A stretch of DNA of 64,000 nt from Pseudomonadota bacterium (lineage in GTDB: Bacteria > Pseudomonadota > Gammaproteobacteria > Xanthomonadales > Xanthomonadaceae): positions 142,294 through 206,293 of the forward strand of contig JAFEEL010000033.1 in the NCBI GenBank assembly GCA_018241125.1, written 5' to 3'. Both the position numbers and the translations under genes were made by a program. The notes under the pieces were generated by a model. It ran no database searches, was not told the origin of the DNA, and saw nothing but the letters and a program-made list of their open reading frames with translations. Of the stretch, positions 48,149 to 56,523 are shown one piece after another (within the stretch, counting starts at the first letter, position 1; every line of letters starts with the position of its first letter).

Positions 48149-50370
48149 GCGGTGCCAAGAAGAAGCCCACCATCGGCTACCGCTATTACATGTCGCTGCA
48201 CATGGGCGGCTGCCGTGGCCCGGTGGATGCCCTGATCGCGATCATGGTCGGCGGCAAGAAAGCGTGGTCGGGCGCGATGACCGCCAGCGGCACCACCGCC
48301 ATTGACCAGCCCAACCTGTTCGGTGGCGACAAGGGCGAGGGCGGCATCGTCGGTGCGTTGACGGTGATGATGGGCGAATCCACGCAAGCGCCGAACCCGG
48401 CGCTGGGCGTCCTGCACGGCACCCTGTTGCCGGCCTTCCGGCGCGTGCTGACGCTGCTGTTCGACGGCGAAGTGTGCGCGCTGTCGCCCAATCCGCAGCC
48501 GTGGAAGTTCCGCGTGCGCCGCATCCTGGCCGGCTGGGCCGGCGACGCGCCGTGGTACCCGGAGAAAGCCGTCGTCGCCCTGACCGGATCGGACGGCACC
48601 CCGATCCAGGCGATGAACCCCATCCACATCCTCTACCAGTGCGCCACCGACCCCACCTTCGGGCGCGGCCTGCCCAGCGCCTTCCTCGATGACGCCCTCT
48701 GGCGCGCCGCCGCCGACACCTGCTATGCCGAAGGGCTGGGCCTGTGCATCCGCTGGACGCGCACCCAGCCGGTCAACGATTTTTGCCAGACGGTGGTCGA
48801 TCACATCGGCGCGGCCCTGAGCTGGGATTTCACCACCGGGCTGCTCTCGCCGATCCTGATCCGCGGTGGCTACGAACCCTCCACGCTGCCGCTGTTCGAT
48901 GCCGATTCGGGGCTGCTGGCGATCGAGTCCGACGAGTCGGCCGCGCAGGCAAGCCAAGTCAACCAGATCACGGTGAACTGGGGCGATCCGATCATCGATC
49001 AGGTGCAGACGGTGACCGTCTCCAACTCGGCGGCGATCCTGGCAGCCGGCGGCACCCTCAACAAGACCGTGAGCTACGTCGGCCTGCCCACGCTGGCGCT
49101 GGCCACCCGCATCGCCCAGCGCGATCTGCAAGCCGAAAGCGCCGGCCTGCACAAATACAAGCTCACCCTCGACCGCCGCGCCTACGCCCTGCGCCCGGGC
49201 CAGCCCTTCCGCATCCGCGACGCCGCCGGCAATGTGCTGATCGTGCGTGCCGGCCCGGTCGCGCAAGGCACCCTGAGTGCCGGCGCGATCACCGTCACCG
49301 CCGTGCAGGACATCTACGGCCTGCCGGACAATAGTTATGTGGCCGGCCAGCCCGGCACCTGGAACCCGCCCGACCACAGCGCCATCGCGCCCAGCGTGCA
49401 GGCCGCCATCGAGGTCAGCTACCGCGATCTGGCGCGCAACCTGTCGGCCGCCGACCTGGCCGCGCTGGATGCCGATGCCTGTTACCTCGGCACGCTGGCG
49501 CGCCGGCCCAGCCCGCTGGCACTCAATTATCAGGTGTCCAGCCAGACCGGCGCGGAGGCCTACGTGGTACGCGGCTCCGGCGACTGGTGCCCGGGTGGCA
49601 CGCTCAGCGCCGCCATCGATGAGATCGCCACCACGATCACTCTCGCTGGCGGGGTCGATCTGGACTTGCCGACCATCCCCTGCGCCGCGTTGATCGACGC
49701 CGAAATCGTGCGCGTGGATGGCCTCGATCCGGTCACCGGCATCGCCACCATTGCCCGCGGCTGCGTGGACACCGTGCCCGCGCCGCACGCCGCCGGCGCG
49801 CAGGTCTGGCTGCTGGACGACTACACCGGCAGCGACAGCCGCCAGTACGCCCCCGCCGAAGTCGTCACTGCCGAGCTACTCACCCACACCCCCAGCGCCA
49901 CGCTCGACCCATCCCTCGCCACCCCCGTATCGGTGACGATGGATCAGCGCATGGATCGCCCGTACCCGCCGGGCAACGTGGCCATCAACGGGCAGAGCTG
50001 GCCGGCGCTGCTCACCGGCGATCTCACCACCACCTGGGCGCACCGCGACCGCCTGCTGCAAGCCGACCAACTCATCGACACCACCGCGACCGACGTGGGG
50101 CCCGAATCAGGCACCACCTACACCTGGCGGGTGTTCTTCGACGGCACCCTCGAACACAGCGAAACGGCCATCCCCGGCACCGCGTTCGGCCCCTACACCC
50201 CGACCGCCACCGACGGCCTGTGCCGGATCGAGCTGGAAGCCCAGCGCGACGGCCTGACCAGTTGGCAAATGCAGGTGCGCCAAGCCCTCTACGACGCCGC
50301 CGGCTTCGTGGAGGCCCAAGACGCAGAACCGTTGATCACCGAATCTGGCGACTTAATCATTCTGGGATGA
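48145..50370 (+). CDS. Central tail / host-specificity protein (gpJ-like)
   Basis: A 741-aa protein. The first 330 residues include PTIGYRYYMSLHMGGCRGPV, RRILAGWAGDAPWYPEKAVV and SVNQITVNWGD-like strands typical of phage central tail hub proteins (gp27/gpJ N-terminal). Fibronectin-like beta domains follow, and the C-terminus ends EAQDAEPLITESGDLIILG, a short conserved terminus of such proteins. It forms the tail tip that supports the adhesin. Confidence 0.82.
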   Translation: MSGAKKKPTIGYRYYMSLHMGGCRGPVDALIAIMVGGKKAWSGAMTASGTTAIDQPNLFGGDKGEGGIVGALTVMMGESTQAPNPALGVLHGTLLPAFRRVLTLLFDGEVCALSPNPQPWKFRVRRILAGWAGDAPWYPEKAVVALTGSDGTPIQAMNPIHILYQCATDPTFGRGLPSAFLDDALWRAAADTCYAEGLGLCIRWTRTQPVNDFCQTVVDHIGAALSWDFTTGLLSPILIRGGYEPSTLPLFDADSGLLAIESDESAAQASQVNQITVNWGDPIIDQVQTVTVSNSAAILAAGGTLNKTVSYVGLPTLALATRIAQRDLQAESAGLHKYKLTLDRRAYALRPGQPFRIRDAAGNVLIVRAGPVAQGTLSAGAITVTAVQDIYGLPDNSYVAGQPGTWNPPDHSAIAPSVQAAIEVSYRDLARNLSAADLAALDADACYLGTLARRPSPLALNYQVSSQTGAEAYVVRGSGDWCPGGTLSAAIDEIATTITLAGGVDLDLPTIPCAALIDAEIVRVDGLDPVTGIATIARGCVDTVPAPHAAGAQVWLLDDYTGSDSRQYAPAEVVTAELLTHTPSATLDPSLATPVSVTMDQRMDRPYPPGNVAINGQSWPALLTGDLTTTWAHRDRLLQADQLIDTTATDVGPESGTTYTWRVFFDGTLEHSETAIPGTAFGPYTPTATDGLCRIELEAQRDGLTSWQMQVRQALYDAAGFVEAQDAEPLITESGDLIILG

Positions 50371-50374
50371 CACC

Positions 50375-51562
50375 ATGAGCAAGAAGTTTTCCGATTTTCC
50401 AGCCGCCGGCCCGCTGACCGGCGGCGAAACGGCGGCCGGGTTGCAAGCCGGCGCGAACGTGCAGTTGCCGCTCGGCACGGCCGCCGCGCACGCCGACACA
50501 GATTTCGCCACTGCCGCCCAGGGCGCAAAGGCCGATTCGGCGGTGCAACCCGGCGACATCGGTACTGCCGCCACGCACGCCGCCACCGACTTCGACGCCG
50601 CCGGAGCTGCCGCGGCCGCGCAGTCTGCTGCTGAGGCGCACGCCGACGCCGGCGATGCCACGCTGGTGCCGAATACCCGCACCGTTAATGGGCATCCGCT
50701 GTCATCCGATGTGGTGGTCACCGCTGCCGATGTTGGCGCTGCCGCCAACTGCAAGATCGAGGTCTTCACGACATCCGGCACATGGACCAAGGCGACCGGC
50801 GCGCTCAGCCACCGCGTGCTCGTGATCGGTGGTGGTGGTGGCGGTGGCTCCGGACGCAGGGGTGCGGCCGGAACCGTGCGATGCGGGGGCGGAGGCGGCG
50901 GAGGCGGCGGTCGTTCGGAAGCTTTTTTCCGAGCAACTGACCTCGGCGCGACAGAGACGGTGACCATCGGAGGTGGTGGTGCTGGTGGCGCGGCCATCAC
51001 GACCGACGACACCAACGGAGGCGCGGGCAGCAGCGGCGTGCAGACCTCATTCGGATCGTGGCTTCGCGCGACGGCCGGCACGGGCGGCGGCGGCGGCACG
51101 AATGCGGCCGGCACGAACGGCCAGAGCGGCGGCGGGATGATCAGCAACGGCGGCAACGGTGGCGCCGCGAGCACGACCGGGGGCGCCGGCGCAGCTCCGT
51201 CAGTGAACGCCAATTTCGCGCCAGGCGGCGGCGGCTCTGGCGGCGGCATCACCTCGGGCGATGCCGAAAGCGCGGGCGGCAATGGCGGCACGGCGGGGAC
51301 CTACGTGATTTCGTCCTCGGGCGCTGCTGGCGGTGCGATTGCAACAGCCGGAACCGCCGGCACCGCGAATGCTCCCTCGTTCCACGGCGGCGGCGGCGGC
51401 GGGGGCGGCTCTAGCAAGACGACCAACGCAGGCGCTGGCGGCGCGGCGGCCGTCTATGGCGCTGGCGGAGGCGGTGGGGGCGCATCACTCAATGCGACAG
51501 GCAACTCTGGCGCTGGCGCCGCCGGCGCGGCCGGCGTCGTCGTGATCTTCACTTACTTCTGA
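50375..51562 (+). CDS. Tail fibre adhesin with polyglycine C-terminal domain
   Basis: A 395-aa fibre. Residues 1-125 are Ala/Asp-rich shaft repeats (AAAHADTDFATAAQGAKAD). A strand-rich junction CKIEVFTTSGTWTKATGALS follows, then about 260 residues dominated by Gly runs up to nine long, separated by short variable loops (TSFGSWLRATAGT, TYVISSSGAAGG, SFHGG), ending VVIFTYF. Glycine-rich motifs of this type pack as polyglycine-II sandwiches in gp38-like adhesins, with the loops binding the receptor. Last large gene of the phage. Confidence 0.85.
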   Translation: MSKKFSDFPAAGPLTGGETAAGLQAGANVQLPLGTAAAHADTDFATAAQGAKADSAVQPGDIGTAATHAATDFDAAGAAAAAQSAAEAHADAGDATLVPNTRTVNGHPLSSDVVVTAADVGAAANCKIEVFTTSGTWTKATGALSHRVLVIGGGGGGGSGRRGAAGTVRCGGGGGGGGGRSEAFFRATDLGATETVTIGGGGAGGAAITTDDTNGGAGSSGVQTSFGSWLRATAGTGGGGGTNAAGTNGQSGGGMISNGGNGGAASTTGGAGAAPSVNANFAPGGGGSGGGITSGDAESAGGNGGTAGTYVISSSGAAGGAIATAGTAGTANAPSFHGGGGGGGGSSKTTNAGAGGAAAVYGAGGGGGGASLNATGNSGAGAAGAAGVVVIFTYF

Positions 51563-51572
51563 GGCGGCGGCC

Positions 51573-51647
51573 ATGACCGATACCACGATCTCGCAAATCC
51601 CGATCATCTGCACCTCTCGATCCGCGTCGCTACGGAGCGGTGGGTAG
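51573..51647 (+). CDS. Possible 24-aa remnant gene after the adhesin
   Basis: ATG 51573 preceded by GAGG starts a 24-codon frame (MTDTTISQIPIICTSRSASL, RSGG). It may be the stub of a tail-fibre assembly gene that would normally follow an adhesin, or chance. The rest of the right end has no gene. Confidence 0.25.
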   Translation: MTDTTISQIPIICTSRSASLRSGG

Positions 51648-51871
51648 GCAGCAAGTGTGGGGTGGTGATATGACCTCACACTGTGATAGGGCGTGAGGCC
51701 GGATGATTTTTGCCTCGGCCGTAGCCATCTCCGCCTACGGGAAATGCCCCGCTTGACCTTCCCTCGGGCGTTCTTTTCCATTGAACTGAATCAAAATTGG
51801 TCGGATCGCCAAGCGCAGTTGCTTTAGATGCAATTTCCTTGCATCTTGGGAAAATCCTACGTCTGGTCATT
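51648..51871. other. Non-coding right end of the prophage
   Basis: About 220 bp without a supported gene and visibly richer in A+T than the phage body. It contains an imperfect hairpin near 51655-51682 and a perfect 8-bp inverted repeat AGATGCAA (51826-51833) / TTGCATCT (51839-51846). Neither has a T-run. They may end the late transcript and the converging pilS transcript. Confidence 0.6.
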
Positions 51872-51910
51872 TATCTCACTTTTGCACCCGATTTATCGCG
51901 CGCCGTTACA
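51872..51910 (-). other. Right prophage terminus with two transposase-binding-like boxes
   Basis: Read inward on the - strand from TGTAA (51910), GCGCGATA lies at bp 10-17 (51901-51894) and GTGAGATA at bp 32-39 (51879-51872). These are the same boxes and offsets as at the left end, in swapped order. The terminal TGTA also matches the Mu end. Confidence 0.85.
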
Positions 51911-53537
51911 CCAACGGCTCGCTCGGCAGCGCTTGGCTGACCGGCTCGGCGCGCGCCAGTGTGATGCGGAAGCAACTGCCGCCGCCGGGCAACGGCACGA
52001 ACTTCAAGGTGGCCTGATTGGCCTCGCACAGTTGCCGGGCGATGTACAGGCCCAGGCCGGTGCCGTGTTCGCTGGTGGTGTAGAACGGCTCGAACAGGTG
52101 TTCGACCGCCGCCGGCACGATTCCCGGCCCGCGATCGACCACGTCGAGCATCGGTTCGCCGCCGGGGCTGTCGACGTGCACCACCAAGGTCACCCGTGCC
52201 GGCGCGCCGGGCATGCGCCCGTAGGTCAGGGCGTTTTGCAGCAGCACCGTGACCACCTGTTGCAGGTGTTGCGGATCCATGGTTGCGCGCAGCGGGCCTT
52301 GCGGGGCGCTGGTCTTGATCTCGTCGCGGTCGTCGGGCGCGCTGCGGTGGAACTCGGCGATGAAGTGCTGCGACCACTTGCCCAGTTCCAGGGTTTCCGG
52401 GCGCGAACGTTCACGTCGCGCCAGCCCGAGCACGTTCTGCACGATACCATCCATGCGCTGGCACTGGGCGTTGATGATCTCCACCAGTCGGCGGTCGGTC
52501 TCGGGCTCGATGTTCGATTCGTTCAGCAGCTGTCCGGCATGGCTGATCGCCGCCAGCGGGTTGCGGATCTCGTGGGCGACGCTGGCCGCCAGTCGTCCGA
52601 GGGTGGTCAAGGTCAGTTCCTCGGCGCGCCGCGACAGCAACGAAGTGTCGTCGAGAAAGATCAAGGTCAGGTCGTGCGCGCCGCCCAGCGCGGTGAAGCG
52701 CGGGATCACCGCCGGGGTGTCGGGCGCCAGCGCCAGCGCGGTGGTGTCGGCCTTCTGCGGCGCCTGCCGCCAGCGCCACAGGCGCAACGCCAGTTCCGCC
52801 GCGACATCCCCCAGCGCCTTGCGCTCGGGCGATGGATTGCCCAGCAAGTACCACGCCGATTCGTTGCACAGGCGGATGGTGTTGCCCGAGTCCACCGCGA
52901 TCAGGCCGGTGCGCATGCGCCGGATGATCATCTCGTTGACGCGCGCGAAGGTGTCCACTTCCACGCCGCGCTGGCGCGCCAGACCCTCGGTCTCGCGCAA
53001 CTGGCGACCGAGCAGGTAGGTGAGCATCGCGGTGAGCAGGTAGCTGGCACCGAACATCACCGCCTGCGCCAGCGGCCGCGCCTCGCCGCCGGAAAGCTGC
53101 GCGACCACCACATCGCCGATCTGGATCAGCGCGGCCACGCCCGCCAGAGTCAGGCCGAACCCCAGCCGCATCAACAGCGCGTAGGCACCGACGTTGAACA
53201 GCAGCAGCAGGCCGATGCCATTGCTGAAGGCCGGCAGGGCGTGCAGCAAGACGGCGAACACGCACAAATCCAGCACGACGCCCACGCCGAGCTGGTGGCG
53301 TGGCCGCCAGCGTGCATCGTTGCCCAGCAAGAACAAGCCGCTGCTGCCGATCAGGTGCACGATCGCCGCGCCGCCGGCCCAGAACAAGTTGCGCACCGAG
53401 GTCGGATCCCAGGCCAGCGGGCTGAACGCCAGGAAGCACAGCACGCCGCCTTCGAGCACGCGGAACAGCGACAGGAAGTACATCTCCCGTCGCAGGCCGG
53501 TTTCGCCGGTCGCCATCGCGCGCAACTGCCACTTCAT
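51906..53537 (-). CDS. pilS: Sensor histidine kinase PilS, 3' end altered by prophage
   Basis: A 543-aa membrane kinase. About six N-terminal helices (LFRVLEGGVLCFLAF onward) are followed by a PAS-like region (MRTGLIAVDSGNTIRLCNES). The HisKA box is LAASVAHEIRNPLAAISHAG. A HATPase domain has NALTYGRMPG, VDRGPGIV, LFEPFYTTSEHGTGLGLYIA. It phosphorylates PilR in response to pilin level. Start ATG 53537. The last codon and stop (GTG TAA) are formed by one host base plus phage end bases; the original protein would have ended 13 residues later. All catalytic boxes remain, so activity is likely. Confidence 0.93.
   Translation of the reverse strand: MKWQLRAMATGETGLRREMYFLSLFRVLEGGVLCFLAFSPLAWDPTSVRNLFWAGGAAIVHLIGSSGLFLLGNDARWRPRHQLGVGVVLDLCVFAVLLHALPAFSNGIGLLLLFNVGAYALLMRLGFGLTLAGVAALIQIGDVVVAQLSGGEARPLAQAVMFGASYLLTAMLTYLLGRQLRETEGLARQRGVEVDTFARVNEMIIRRMRTGLIAVDSGNTIRLCNESAWYLLGNPSPERKALGDVAAELALRLWRWRQAPQKADTTALALAPDTPAVIPRFTALGGAHDLTLIFLDDTSLLSRRAEELTLTTLGRLAASVAHEIRNPLAAISHAGQLLNESNIEPETDRRLVEIINAQCQRMDGIVQNVLGLARRERSRPETLELGKWSQHFIAEFHRSAPDDRDEIKTSAPQGPLRATMDPQHLQQVVTVLLQNALTYGRMPGAPARVTLVVHVDSPGGEPMLDVVDRGPGIVPAAVEHLFEPFYTTSEHGTGLGLYIARQLCEANQATLKFVPLPGGGSCFRITLARAEPVSQALPSEPLV
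51911..51916. repeat. Right copy of the prophage target-site duplication (CCAACG)
   Basis: Directly follows the right CA terminus and equals 15643-15648. It lies inside the last codons of pilS. Confidence 0.8.
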
Positions 53538-53683
53538 GATTCGCAACGTCCGCCGTTGCCTAACACGGCGCGAGTATAGGATGCAAAGCGCCGGCGATTT
53601 TGCCTTTGCCCGGCCGCTTGCCCAGAATAGGGCTCGGCCCGTGCTGTGTGCACCAGCCGCTTCCGCATCTTCCAAGGTCCGAC

Positions 53684-54850
53684 ATGAACTTCCACGAATA
53701 CCAGGCGAAGGAACTGTTCGCCGAATACGGCATCCCGGTGCCGGCCGGGCGCATCGCCCGCACGCCCGAAGAGGCCGCGCAGGCGGCGACCGCATTGGGC
53801 GGTTCGCAGTGGGTGGTCAAAGCGCAGATCCACGCCGGCGGGCGCGGCAAGGCCGGTGGCGTGAAGCTGGTCAAGACGCCCGATGCGGCCAGGGAAGCCG
53901 CTGCCGGCATGCTTGGCAAGACCATGACCACCTACCAGTCCGGCGGTCGCGCACTGCCGGTGGATGTGGTGCTGGTGACCGAGGCCAACGACATCCTCAA
54001 GGAGTTGTATTTGTCGGTGCTGGTCGATCGCGCGGCCAAGGCGGTCAGTTTCATCGCCTCGGCCGAGGGCGGGGTGGAGATCGAGAAGACCGCGCACGAC
54101 AACCCTGACGCCATCCAGGTGCTCGAGGTCAACTTCGTGCAGGGCCTGCAACCCTACCAGTGCCGCAAGATGGGCTTCGCGCTGGGGCTGAGCAACAAGC
54201 AGGTCGGGCAACTCACCAAGATCATGCTGGGCCTGTACCGCCTGTTCAACGACAAGGATCTGTCGCTGGTGGAACTCAACCCGCTGGCGATCGTGAAATC
54301 CGGCGAGCTGATGGCGCTCGACGGCAAGGTCAACTCCGACGACAACGCCGACTTCCGCCAGCCGCGCCTTGCCGCCATGCGCGATGTGGCGCAGGAAGAC
54401 CACACCGAGGTGGTCGCCGCCCAGCACAACCTCAACTACGTGACCATGGACGGCAATATCGGCTGCATGGTCAACGGCGCTGGCCTTGCGATGGCGACCA
54501 TGGACGTGATCAAACTCGCCGGCGGGCAGCCGGCGAACTTCCTCGATGTCGGCGGCAGCGCCACCAAGGAACGCGTCACCGCGGCGTTCAAACTGATTTT
54601 GTCTTCCGACAAGGTGCGCGCGATCTTCGTCAATATCTTCGGCGGCATCGTGCGTTGCGACATGATCGCCGAAGGCATCATCGCCGCCGTCAAGGAAGTC
54701 GGGGTGCAGGTGCCGGTGGTGGTGCGGCTGGAAGGCACCAATGTCGATGCCGGCAAGGAACTGCTCAAGGGCTCGGGGCTGGCGATCATCGCCGCCGACG
54801 ACATCAACGACGGCGCGCACAAGGCGGTCGAAGCCGCGAAGAGCCACTGA
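53684..54850 (+). CDS. sucC: Succinyl-CoA synthetase beta subunit
   Basis: A 388-aa protein, the same length as E. coli SucC. The N-terminal ATP-grasp domain begins [20 protein letters not shown] and includes [16 protein letters not shown] and VELNPLAIV. The C-terminal part has [18 protein letters not shown] and [16 protein letters not shown]. With SucD it makes ATP or GTP from succinyl-CoA in the TCA cycle. ATG 53684 follows AAGG. It is divergent from pilS across 146 bp. Confidence 0.97.
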   Translation: MNFHEYQAKELFAEYGIPVPAGRIARTPEEAAQAATALGGSQWVVKAQIHAGGRGKAGGVKLVKTPDAAREAAAGMLGKTMTTYQSGGRALPVDVVLVTEANDILKELYLSVLVDRAAKAVSFIASAEGGVEIEKTAHDNPDAIQVLEVNFVQGLQPYQCRKMGFALGLSNKQVGQLTKIMLGLYRLFNDKDLSLVELNPLAIVKSGELMALDGKVNSDDNADFRQPRLAAMRDVAQEDHTEVVAAQHNLNYVTMDGNIGCMVNGAGLAMATMDVIKLAGGQPANFLDVGGSATKERVTAAFKLILSSDKVRAIFVNIFGGIVRCDMIAEGIIAAVKEVGVQVPVVVRLEGTNVDAGKELLKGSGLAIIAADDINDGAHKAVEAAKSH

Positions 54851-54855
54851 CCATT

Positions 54856-54962
54856 CCCTCCCCCGCTTGCGGGGGAGGGTCAGGGTGGGGGGGTGATATC
54901 CCGCAGGACAGCCAAGGGGTATTCCCCTCACCCCAACCCTCTCCCGCCAGCGGGAGAGGGAG
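54856..54962. repeat. Inverted pair of GC-rich palindromic repeats between sucC and sucD
   Basis: A palindrome CCCTCCCCCGC-TT-GCGGGGGAGGG (from 54856) followed by CAGGGTGGGGG is faced by an inverted relative (54924-54962, core CTCTCCCGCCAGCGGGAGAG). They fill most of the sucC-sucD gap and would form strong hairpins in the message. Confidence 0.88.
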
Positions 54963-54988
54963 ACCAACATCGCAAGGATTCGAACTCA

Positions 54989-55873
54989 ATGAGCGTTCTC
55001 GTCAACTCGTCCACCCGCGTCATCGTCCAGGGCTTCACCGGCCAGCAGGGCACCTTCCACGCCGAGCAGATGCTCGACTACGGCACCAAGGTGGTCGGCG
55101 GCGTCACCCCGGGCAAGGGCGGCCACGAACACATCGGCCTGCCGGTGTTCAACACCATGCAAGACGCGGTGGATGAAACCGGTGCCGAGGCCAGCGTGAT
55201 CTATGTGCCGCCGCCGTTTGCCGCCGACGCCATCCTGGAAGCTGCCGACGCCGGCATTCGCGTGATCGTGGCGATCACCGAAGGCATCCCGGTGCTGGAC
55301 ATGCTGCGGGTGAAAAACGCCCTGCGCGGTTACGACGACGTGTGGCTGATCGGCCCCAACTGCCCGGGCATCATCACCCCCGGCCAGTGCAAGATCGGCA
55401 TCATGCCCGGCCACATTCACAAAGCCGGCCACGTCGGCATCGTGTCGCGTTCGGGCACGCTCACCTACGAGGCGGTGCACCAGACCACCCAGGCCGGCCT
55501 CGGGCAGAGCACCTGCATCGGCATCGGCGGCGATCCGATCCAGGGCATGAACTTCATCGACTGCCTGAAACTGTTCCAGGACGACCCGGAAACCCACGGC
55601 ATCATCATGGTCGGCGAGATCGGCGGCAGCGCCGAGGAAGAGGCCGCCGAGTTCATCGCCGATTACGTCACCAAGCCGGTCGTGGGCTTCATCGCCGGTG
55701 CCAGCGCGCCGGCCGGCAAGCGCATGGGCCACGCCGGCGCGATTGCCTCGGGCGGCAAGGGCACCGCCGCCGGCAAGTTTGCCGCGCTGGAAAAAGCCGG
55801 CGTGACCACGGTGAAGTCCCCCGGCGATCTGGGTACGACGCTGGCGGCGCGGATGCAGCAGGGCAAGGGCTGA
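54989..55873 (+). CDS. sucD: Succinyl-CoA synthetase alpha subunit
   Basis: A 294-aa protein with the CoA-binding [20 protein letters not shown], the [12 protein letters not shown] segment, and the phosphohistidine motif [10 protein letters not shown] (active-site His). Partner of SucC. ATG 54989 follows AAGGATTCGAACTCA. An upstream in-frame extension would translate the palindromic repeat and is rejected. Confidence 0.97.
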   Translation: MSVLVNSSTRVIVQGFTGQQGTFHAEQMLDYGTKVVGGVTPGKGGHEHIGLPVFNTMQDAVDETGAEASVIYVPPPFAADAILEAADAGIRVIVAITEGIPVLDMLRVKNALRGYDDVWLIGPNCPGIITPGQCKIGIMPGHIHKAGHVGIVSRSGTLTYEAVHQTTQAGLGQSTCIGIGGDPIQGMNFIDCLKLFQDDPETHGIIMVGEIGGSAEEEAAEFIADYVTKPVVGFIAGASAPAGKRMGHAGAIASGGKGTAAGKFAALEKAGVTTVKSPGDLGTTLAARMQQGKG

Positions 55874-55975
55874 TGGATTCGATCGTTCCTCCCCGGTTCG
55901 AGTGCCTGGATTGCTGCACTTGGCCGTTTGGGATGACGTGAAACCAGCCTGCGCAACTGGCGCTGCCGCAAGTAT

Positions 55976-56012
55976 TCCTTCCCCCGCTTGCGGGGGAAGG
56001 GCAGGATGGGGG
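55976..56012. repeat. GC-rich palindromic repeat before the DUF559 gene
   Basis: Core CTTCCCCCGC-TT-GCGGGGGAAGG followed by GCAGGATGGGGG, same family as 54856 but with a compensating base pair (T-A to A-T) that keeps the stem. Confidence 0.85.
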
Positions 56013-56018
56013 CGCCGC

Positions 56019-56522
56019 GTGCGCGAAGGCGCGAAGACATCGCAAGCAAGAGCACTGCGCGGCGCGATGACCGATGCCGAGCGCAGGCTATGGCGATGCC
56101 TGCGGATGCGTCAAATCGACGGCGGTCGATTCCGCCGTCAGCACCCCGTGGGCCCCTACATCCTCGATTTCGTCTGTCTGGAGCGCCGGCTCATTGTGGA
56201 AGTCGACGGCGGACAACATCAGGAGTCTGTCCACGACGCGCACCGCGACGCGTACCTGCGAACGCAGGGATTTGCCGTGCTGCGCTTCTGGAATCACGAG
56301 GTGCTCGCGCAGACCGAGGCCGTCTTGCAGGTTATCCACGATACGCTGGCGCAGCAGCGCCCCCATCCCAACCTTCCCCCGCAGGCGGGGGAAGGAGACC
56401 AGCGTGCCGGATCACCGCTCCATGCGACGGCGCCCAACCTTCCCCTGCAGGCGGGGGAAGGAGATCAGCGGGTGGATTTTTCCCCTCCCCCGCAGGCGGG
56501 GGAGGGTCAGGGTGGGGGTTAG
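56019..56522 (+). CDS. DUF559-family endonuclease-like protein with repeat-encoded tail
   Basis: A 167-aa protein. Residues 1-115 are a DUF559 domain, related to very-short-patch-repair type nucleases: TDAERRLWRCLRMRQIDGGR, FRRQHPVGPYILDFVCLERR, LIVEVDGGQHQE and FAVLRFWNHEVL. The likely catalytic residues are the D, E and Q of FVCLE...EVDGGQ. The last 50 residues are translated from three palindromic repeats ([21 protein letters not shown]). GTG 56019 is chosen because homologous sequence begins there; ATG 56067 would give a shorter protein. Role in vivo unknown. Confidence 0.82.
   Translation: MREGAKTSQARALRGAMTDAERRLWRCLRMRQIDGGRFRRQHPVGPYILDFVCLERRLIVEVDGGQHQESVHDAHRDAYLRTQGFAVLRFWNHEVLAQTEAVLQVIHDTLAQQRPHPNLPPQAGEGDQRAGSPLHATAPNLPLQAGEGDQRVDFSPPPQAGEGQGGG
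56361..56519. repeat. Three GC-rich palindromic repeats at the end of the DUF559 gene
   Basis: Cores at about 56372-56394 (TTCCCCCGCAGGCGGGGGAA), 56437-56460 (one mismatch) and 56485-56508 (CTCCCCCGCAGGCGGGGGAG), each read as QAGEG in the gene. The last is followed by GGTCAGGGTGGGGG and lies 4 bp before nadE. Confidence 0.88.
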
Positions 56523-56523
56523 C

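Larger units (their letters stand above)
15649..51910. mobile_element. Mu-like transposable prophage, 36.3 kb, BcepMu-type left arm and siphovirus-type tail
   Basis: The element begins TGACC and ends TTACA, giving TG...CA termini flanked by the direct repeat CCAACG. At both ends a G(T/C)G(A/C)GATA box starts at bp 10 and again at bp 32 from the terminus. Inside are a MuA-type DD35E transposase, MuB ATPase, Gam, GemA, Mor, a repressor, a lysis cassette, and Mu-type head and long non-contractile tail modules. No integrase and no tRNA site are present, as expected for transposition. All modules look intact, so the prophage may be inducible. Host function hit: the 3' end of pilS. Confidence 0.95.

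Noticed and set aside
51872-51886. Alternative right prophage end at TTTTGCA (51886)
   Set aside because: It also ends in CA next to a GTGAGATA box, but its flank (CCCGA) does not match any sequence before a TG at the left, and only the 51910 end gives matching offsets and a duplication.
15649-51910. Integrase-type prophage using a tRNA attachment site
   Set aside because: No integrase and no tRNA gene; a MuA-type transposase and TG...CA ends explain the insertion.
54893-54988. N-terminal extension of SucD
   Set aside because: The extra residues are a translation of the palindromic repeat; SucD homology starts at 54989.
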